This document shows positions 1 to 5,515 of a stretch of DNA of 5,515 bases, piece after piece (within the stretch, counting starts at the first letter, position 1; each line of letters opens with the position of its first letter). The DNA is taken from assembly GCA_022729835.1 (NCBI GenBank), contig DZBC01000146.1:1-5515 (forward strand), read 5' to 3'. The notes under the pieces are model-generated. The model was given only the letters and a program-made list of their open reading frames with translations, was not told the origin of the DNA and made no database searches. This DNA comes from Sulfuricurvum sp. (GTDB lineage: Bacteria > Campylobacterota > Campylobacteria > Campylobacterales > Sulfurimonadaceae). Both the position numbers and the translations under genes were made by a program.

Positions 1-52
1 TGGGTGGCCGGATCAAAACGTCACGGGTGGCCGGATGGGTGCGTTTTTTGCA
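1..52. mobile_element. Terminal end of an IS21-family-like insertion sequence (partial)
   Basis: Two direct copies of GGGTGGCCGGAT lie at 2-13 and 25-36, 23 bases apart, and a shorter GGGTG follows at 37-41. The block ends in TTTTTTGCA at 44-52. Read from the other strand it begins TGCA and carries repeated ATCCGGCCACC boxes. IS21-family elements are known for TG...CA termini with several repeated boxes of about 20 bases that bind the IstA transposase, and boxes of this ATCCGGCCACC type are familiar to me from that family. Recognisable DUF4910 coding sequence resumes exactly after the CA. Neither istA/istB nor the other terminus is in the window, so it is unclear whether the element is complete, and its target duplication cannot be checked. 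Confidence 0.68.
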
Positions 53-618
53 GTTTTGTACTTACATGTATCGGTGACGATCAAAATTACTCCTATTTAG
101 CGTCGCGAAAGGCAGACACTTTGGCAGATAAAGTAGCGCAGCATGTTTTACACCATACTGATAAAGCATTTAAGCGCTACACATTTTTAGAGCGCGGCAG
201 TGATGAACGTCAATACTGTGCGCCCGGCATTGATCTTCCTGTAGTTGATATTATGCGTACGAAATATGGCTGTTATCCACAATATCATACGTCGGCAGAC
301 GATCTAAGTGTTATTTCATCAGAAGGGTTGCTGGGAGGGTTAAAGGTGATGGAGCGCATTGTGGAGGCGCTTGAACACAACCATGTCTACCGTACAACCG
401 TTTTATGTGAACCGCAACTTGGCAAAAGAGGACTATATCCTTCAAGTTATTTTCTCTACCCCGGCGATTACGTAATGACACTACGCAATGTACTGGCTTA
501 TGCTGATGGCACCTTATCGCTGCTTGAAATAGCAGATGTGCTCAAAAAGCCGATATGGACACTCTATGAGATTGTTAAGACCCTTTTAGAAAAAGGCCTT
601 ATCGCGCAGGTGGATTGA
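53..618 (+). pseudogene. DUF4910 aminopeptidase-like protein, 3' part, 5' end lost to an insertion
   Basis: About 188 residues match the C-terminal part of DUF4910 proteins, zinc-aminopeptidase-like (M28-like) proteins often found in surface-polysaccharide and flagellar-glycan clusters. Visible family motifs are FVLTCIGDD (about 55-81), GSDERQYCAPGIDLP (196-240), YHTSADDL (283-306, with a probable zinc-ligand His), VLCEPQLGKRGLYP (400-441) and a winged-helix tail ending PIWTLYEIVKTLLEKGLI (552-603). Full-length members are roughly 430 residues. The N-terminal half, with the CHPSxANDNLSG-type zinc motif, is absent. The frame stays open leftward to base 1, and a GTG at 4 could serve as a start, but that sequence is insertion-element DNA, so I do not accept it as the native start. 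The normal residue before FVLTC is Gly (GGT); here it is Ser (AGT), with the junction inside that codon. The remnant is probably non-functional as a peptidase. It converges on the acetyltransferase gene and overlaps its end by 20 bases. The substrate of the family is not known to me. Confidence 0.8.
63..70. repeat. TACATGTA palindrome, copy 1
   Basis: This copy lies in the DUF4910 remnant and encodes the Thr-Cys of FVLTCIGDD (codons CTT ACA TGT ATC). Here Thr-Cys is part of a conserved family motif, so protein constraint could explain it alone. Confidence 0.5.
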
Positions 619-1368
619 AGGTAACGAGCAACTCGGGAGCGTAAGTGATAGCCTCTTTGATGATTTCATATGCTCCATAAAGGTCAATACAAATCACTTG
701 GGAAGTAAAGAAAGTGTGCAAGCGGGCAACCCCGTGCTGTGCAAAAATTGGCCCAAGCGGGTTGTAGTGATTCTGGACCCCTTGCTCTAAATCTCTGACA
801 AACATACGGCAGGAACGCGTTTGTGTCTGTCCAGAGCCATCGGTGTATTCAGCCGTAAAGGTCTTGTGATAGCGATAGGGAGCATCTTCTTGGTGTTCGA
901 CAAAATGGGCGTAAGTAAAAGAGTGCTTGTAATCTACATCGATCATTACCATGATGGCTTTGAGTCGATACAGCAATCCATAGGGCGAATCGTCCCCAAA
1001 GGCATCAACGTTGCATAGTTCAAGAAAGTCTGCTTGCCTCTCTCCCCAGACCAGAAAAGAGAAGATCGGATGAAGAGTACGGCGAAAATCATCCCTTTTG
1101 AATGCGGCATTAGAGAGTGCGCCCATATGTTGAGGCGGCGAAGTAACAATATTGTAAGGCTTACCCTGCGAGAAATCATAGTTGTAGGCCGGGAAAAGTA
1201 GGGTTCCCGTTACGCCGATTCTTTGCTGTAAAGTATCGATCAATAAATGAGGATCAAAGCGTTGTGCATGCTTGCGAAAAAGAAGGGATAGGGGCATCAG
1301 ATTGGATGCGATTAAAACCGTTTGTCCGGGGGCAAGGTGTAACGAGTCGACAAATCGGTCGTATAGGC

Positions 1369-1372
<4 letters not shown>
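599..1372 (-). CDS. AAC(3)-family N-acetyltransferase, probably acting on an amino sugar
   Basis: This 257-residue protein belongs to the aminoglycoside 3-N-acetyltransferase (Antibiotic_NAT) family, which transfers an acetyl group from acetyl-CoA to an amine. Family landmarks are visible in order: GQTVLI (16-21), GTLLFPAYNY (56-65), GALS (84-87), TLHPIFSFLVWG (99-110), SPYGLL (129-134) and TYAHFVEH (153-160). The last corresponds to the family T-x-x-H-x-x-E site, giving His156 and Glu159. Length is close to the usual 260-280. The ATG start overlaps the pseC stop as ATGA, with a weak AGAGGG (1381-1386) eight bases upstream, which suggests translational coupling. The stop (TAA, 599-601) lies inside the convergent DUF4910 remnant. 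The setting points to acetylation of a nucleotide-activated amino sugar rather than drug resistance, possibly the C4 amine made by PseC. That role is inference; the classical enzyme, PseH, is a GNAT of different fold. GC is lower than in pseB/pseC, so it may be a later addition to the unit. Confidence 0.85.
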
Positions 1373-3548
<2,176 letters not shown>

Positions 3549-5515
3549 TTAGTTGTTGAGCTCAGCTTGAATCATATTGTTGAGCACCGAAAACTGGTTG
3601 TTGAGGCGACTGATGATCGCGTCATACTGGATAAATTGTGACGTCATCGCATCATAACGGGCTTCGAGTAGCTTGGTGGTGCGTTCACGATCGTCATTTA
3701 GGGCTTTGAGCTCGGTGCTAAAACTGCTTTGCATATTGGTGAGGTAGCCATCGGATTTGGTGTAGTTGTGCAACAGATCGTTTATGTCGTCAAAGATACC
3801 GTTTTTGAAAGTGGCGTTGCCGTCATTATCTAGGATGGTTTCGCCACTGAAAAAGCGCTGCGCAGCCAGTGGATCGGCCTCAAACTTCTCAAAATAATCA
3901 CTACTGTCGTAGCTCATTGATCCCGTTTCATTGAGACTAATACCAAATTGCATCAGGGAATAGCCGTCCTCTTTGAAGGTGGTGAGCATTTTGTTGATCT
4001 CGCGGCGGATACTGTTGATGGCGTTGTCGCCGTTGAAAATACCTACTGTGCCGGCTTCAGTATCAGAGGTGGTCATTGCGTGTAGCTCCTCCATCAGGCT
4101 GTTGTAGCTATCGGTGAAGTTTTGTAGCTCGTCTGAAACACTCTGTGCAGCTTGAGTGATGCTAAAGTTGGAGCGCTCGTCCTCTTGCAACAGCGAGATA
4201 GTAACACCGCTGATAATATCACTGATCTCGTTGGAGCTGCGTGTTAGGGTGATGCCGTTGTATTTAAAGCTGGCGTCTTTTGCCTCTTGGATCACACTGG
4301 CACCGCCATCAACCATCTGGCTCGAAGCGTTGGTGTAGCTGCCGCCGGCGAGGTTGGCGACCAGCCCCGCACCCGCAGTCTGAATATCTGAAGTGGTAAT
4401 GGTCTGATCTTGGCTATCGGCGGTGTTGGAGAGCACCAGCCGAAAATCACCGCTACCGTACTCCACGATAGAGGCTTTGACTTTGGTGGAGAGGCTTGTG
4501 TCGGCATTGATGGCGTCCGCGAGTCCCTGCAGGGTGGTGGTTTCGTTGTAGGCGAAGTCATAATTACTACCGTCGATGTTTACGCGAAACGATCCGCTGC
4601 TCTCAGGTGTACCATCGACGGCGATGAGCGCATCGGAGGAGGCAAATGAGCCGCTTGAGGTGAGTGCGTCGGATTTGAGCGCACTGTTCAAAAAACCGCC
4701 CTTATCGGTGATGACGAGCGGCTCATCAGAAGCCGCGCCCTTGTTGGTTATGCTTAGACGGTAGTCGTCGTTGCCGTATTTAATCACGGCAGCGTGCACT
4801 TTTGTACCAAGTGTACTATCGTCGTTGATGGTTTTGGCAAGTTGGCTGAGGGTTGTAGCGTCGGTGTAGTCGATACTGTAGGTCTCATTGCCCAACGCGA
4901 AGAGCATCGAGCCGCTTCCAGTGGCCACTTTGTTTGTGGTGGCGCCAAAGGTGCCAGAGGTGAAGCTATCCCCAAGTAGATCGGCTGTTTTGAGCTTGCC
5001 GCTTAGGTCGCTAAGGGTGATGCTTTGATCGACTCCGGTGGATTTCGAAGCGAGCACGAGGCTGTAGGCGTCACTGCCCGTTTGCAAGATGGAGGCTTCT
5101 ACGCCGTCTCCTGCCGTATCGTTAATGGCGTTTTTGAGATCTTCTAGTGTCGTGGCGTTGGTGTAGGCGATTTTATAGTCGGTACCATCGACATTTATAT
5201 TCAAGGTGCCGCTACCCAGCGCGATGGTCTCATCCAATGCGCTAAAACCCTTGGCTTCAAGTACGTTTTGTTTGGCCAAGGAGGTTTCCGAAATGGTAAA
5301 AGAAGTGACAGCAACCCCGTTGTCTGCCGTGACACTGATACCGTCTGTGTTGCCTGTGACGCTACGCTTATCAAAGACTGTGCTGGTAGCAAGCGCTGAG
5401 GCACTTGATTTGAAGCTGGTCATTAGGCTCTCTAATAGACTGAGTGCTTCATTTTTCTGATTGGTGAGCGTGATTTTGTTGTCAATCGGAGTCACCGTGA
5501 GTTTTTCGTCATTTG
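3549..5515 (-). CDS. fliD: FliD, flagellar hook-associated protein 2 (filament cap), N-terminus outside window
   Basis: FliD forms the cap at the tip of the growing flagellum and directs flagellin assembly outside the cell. At least 655 residues are present. The frame is still open at the right edge, and comparison with Campylobacter FliD suggests roughly 20-25 N-terminal residues are missing, so the GTG at 5495 is not the true start. Numbered from that GTG, residues 1-70 match FliD_N (ESLMTSFKSSASALATSTVF followed by KRSVTG). Residues 94-370 hold three Flagellin_IN-type repeats. From about 408 the FliD_C domain runs (DASFKYNGITLTRSSNEISD, then ITQ, DSYNSLMEEL, INSIRREI, FGISLNETGSMSYD). The C-terminus is a helical coiled-coil-like segment (about 585-645) containing ARYDAMTSQFIQYDAIISRL and ending MIQAELNN. 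No Cys is present, as usual for secreted axial proteins. The next gene downstream is pseB, not the usual fliS chaperone. Confidence 0.95.
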   Translation of the reverse strand, partial: NDEKLTVTPIDNKITLTNQKNEALSLLESLMTSFKSSASALATSTVFDKRSVTGNTDGISVTADNGVAVTSFTISETSLAKQNVLEAKGFSALDETIALGSGTLNINVDGTDYKIAYTNATTLEDLKNAINDTAGDGVEASILQTGSDAYSLVLASKSTGVDQSITLSDLSGKLKTADLLGDSFTSGTFGATTNKVATGSGSMLFALGNETYSIDYTDATTLSQLAKTINDDSTLGTKVHAAVIKYGNDDYRLSITNKGAASDEPLVITDKGGFLNSALKSDALTSSGSFASSDALIAVDGTPESSGSFRVNIDGSNYDFAYNETTTLQGLADAINADTSLSTKVKASIVEYGSGDFRLVLSNTADSQDQTITTSDIQTAGAGLVANLAGGSYTNASSQMVDGGASVIQEAKDASFKYNGITLTRSSNEISDIISGVTISLLQEDERSNFSITQAAQSVSDELQNFTDSYNSLMEELHAMTTSDTEAGTVGIFNGDNAINSIRREINKMLTTFKEDGYSLMQFGISLNETGSMSYDSSDYFEKFEADPLAAQRFFSGETILDNDGNATFKNGIFDDINDLLHNYTKSDGYLTNMQSSFSTELKALNDDRERTTKLLEARYDAMTSQFIQYDAIISRLNNQFSVLNNMIQAELNN
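4386..4601 (-). repeat. Flagellin_IN-like repeat 3 in FliD
   Basis: The third copy shows SGSFRVNIDGSNYDFAY, NETTTLQGLADAINAD, LSTKVKASIVEYGSGDFRLV and DQTITTSD. It is closest in layout to repeat 2, sharing the TKVxAxxxxYGxxDxRL block. FliD_C begins about 40 residues after it. Confidence 0.75.
4704..4919 (-). repeat. Flagellin_IN-like repeat 2 in FliD
   Basis: The second copy shows GSGSMLFALGNETYSIDY, TDATTLSQLAKTINDD, LGTKVHAAVIKYGNDDYRLS and PLVITD. The framework residues are those of repeat 1, but the DNA has diverged, so this is an old duplication. Start-to-start spacing from copy 1 is 99 residues. Confidence 0.75.
5007..5216 (-). repeat. Flagellin_IN-like repeat 1 in FliD
   Basis: This copy runs GSGTLNINVDGTDYKIAY, then TNATTLEDLKNAIND, then ASILQTGSDAYSLVLASK and QSITLSD. 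It matches the Flagellin hook IN motif: a beta strand, a TTLxxLxxAIN helix start and an xxYxLVLxS strand. It differs from the other two copies in lacking the TSLxTKV linker, which reads AGDGV here. Confidence 0.75.

Noticed and set aside
4..52. GTG at 4 as the start of a 204-residue gene
   Set aside because: These bases belong to the insertion-sequence end and encode nothing resembling the DUF4910 family. The family similarity begins at about base 55 in mid-protein.
582..596. CCTTTT-AGA-AAAAGG hairpin as a terminator between convergent genes
   Set aside because: The stem is short and A/T-rich, no T run follows on either strand, and it lies inside the DUF4910 coding sequence.
5493..5495. GTG as the fliD start
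   Set aside because: The frame stays open to the window edge, and FliD proteins have about 20-30 more N-terminal residues before this point.

Overview
The window reads as a piece of a flagellin-glycosylation region from a motile member of the Campylobacterota. This rests on a FliD cap protein that resembles the Campylobacter/Helicobacter type, followed directly by pseB and pseC, the first two steps of pseudaminic acid synthesis. GC content is high for that phylum (about 50% in fliD, near 60% in parts of pseB/pseC), so a free-living sulfur-oxidiser-like lineage is more likely than a low-GC pathogen; genus level is inference only.

Layout, right to left, because most genes are on the minus strand. 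fliD (3549 to past the right edge, N-terminus cut off) ends 48 bases before pseB. That gap holds a TATAAT -10-like box and a strong ribosome binding site for a TTG start. pseB (2493-3500), pseC (1369-2496) and an AAC(3)-family acetyltransferase gene (599-1372) are joined by two 4-base ATGA overlaps, so they look like one translationally coupled unit. Converging on them from the left is the 3' part of a DUF4910 (aminopeptidase-like) gene, which overlaps the acetyltransferase gene by 20 bases. Its 5' part is missing: bases 1-52 look like the terminus of an IS21-family insertion sequence, and recognisable DUF4910 coding sequence resumes at base 53.

How the genes fit together: PseB converts UDP-GlcNAc to the 4-keto-L-arabino sugar and PseC aminates it at C4. 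The next step in the known pathway is N-acetylation of that amino group by PseH, a GNAT enzyme. Here the coupled third gene is instead an AAC(3)-fold acetyltransferase, which makes it a candidate for this or a related acylation. The finished sugar would decorate flagellin, whose filament is capped by FliD.

The least expected signal is the palindrome TACATGTA. It occurs four times in 5.5 kb, always inside genes and always encoding Thr-Cys as ACA-TGT, though neighbouring Thr and Cys codons mostly end in C. It may be a highly iterated palindrome of this genome. No tRNA, rRNA or CRISPR array was seen, and there is no gene-free stretch longer than about 50 bases.
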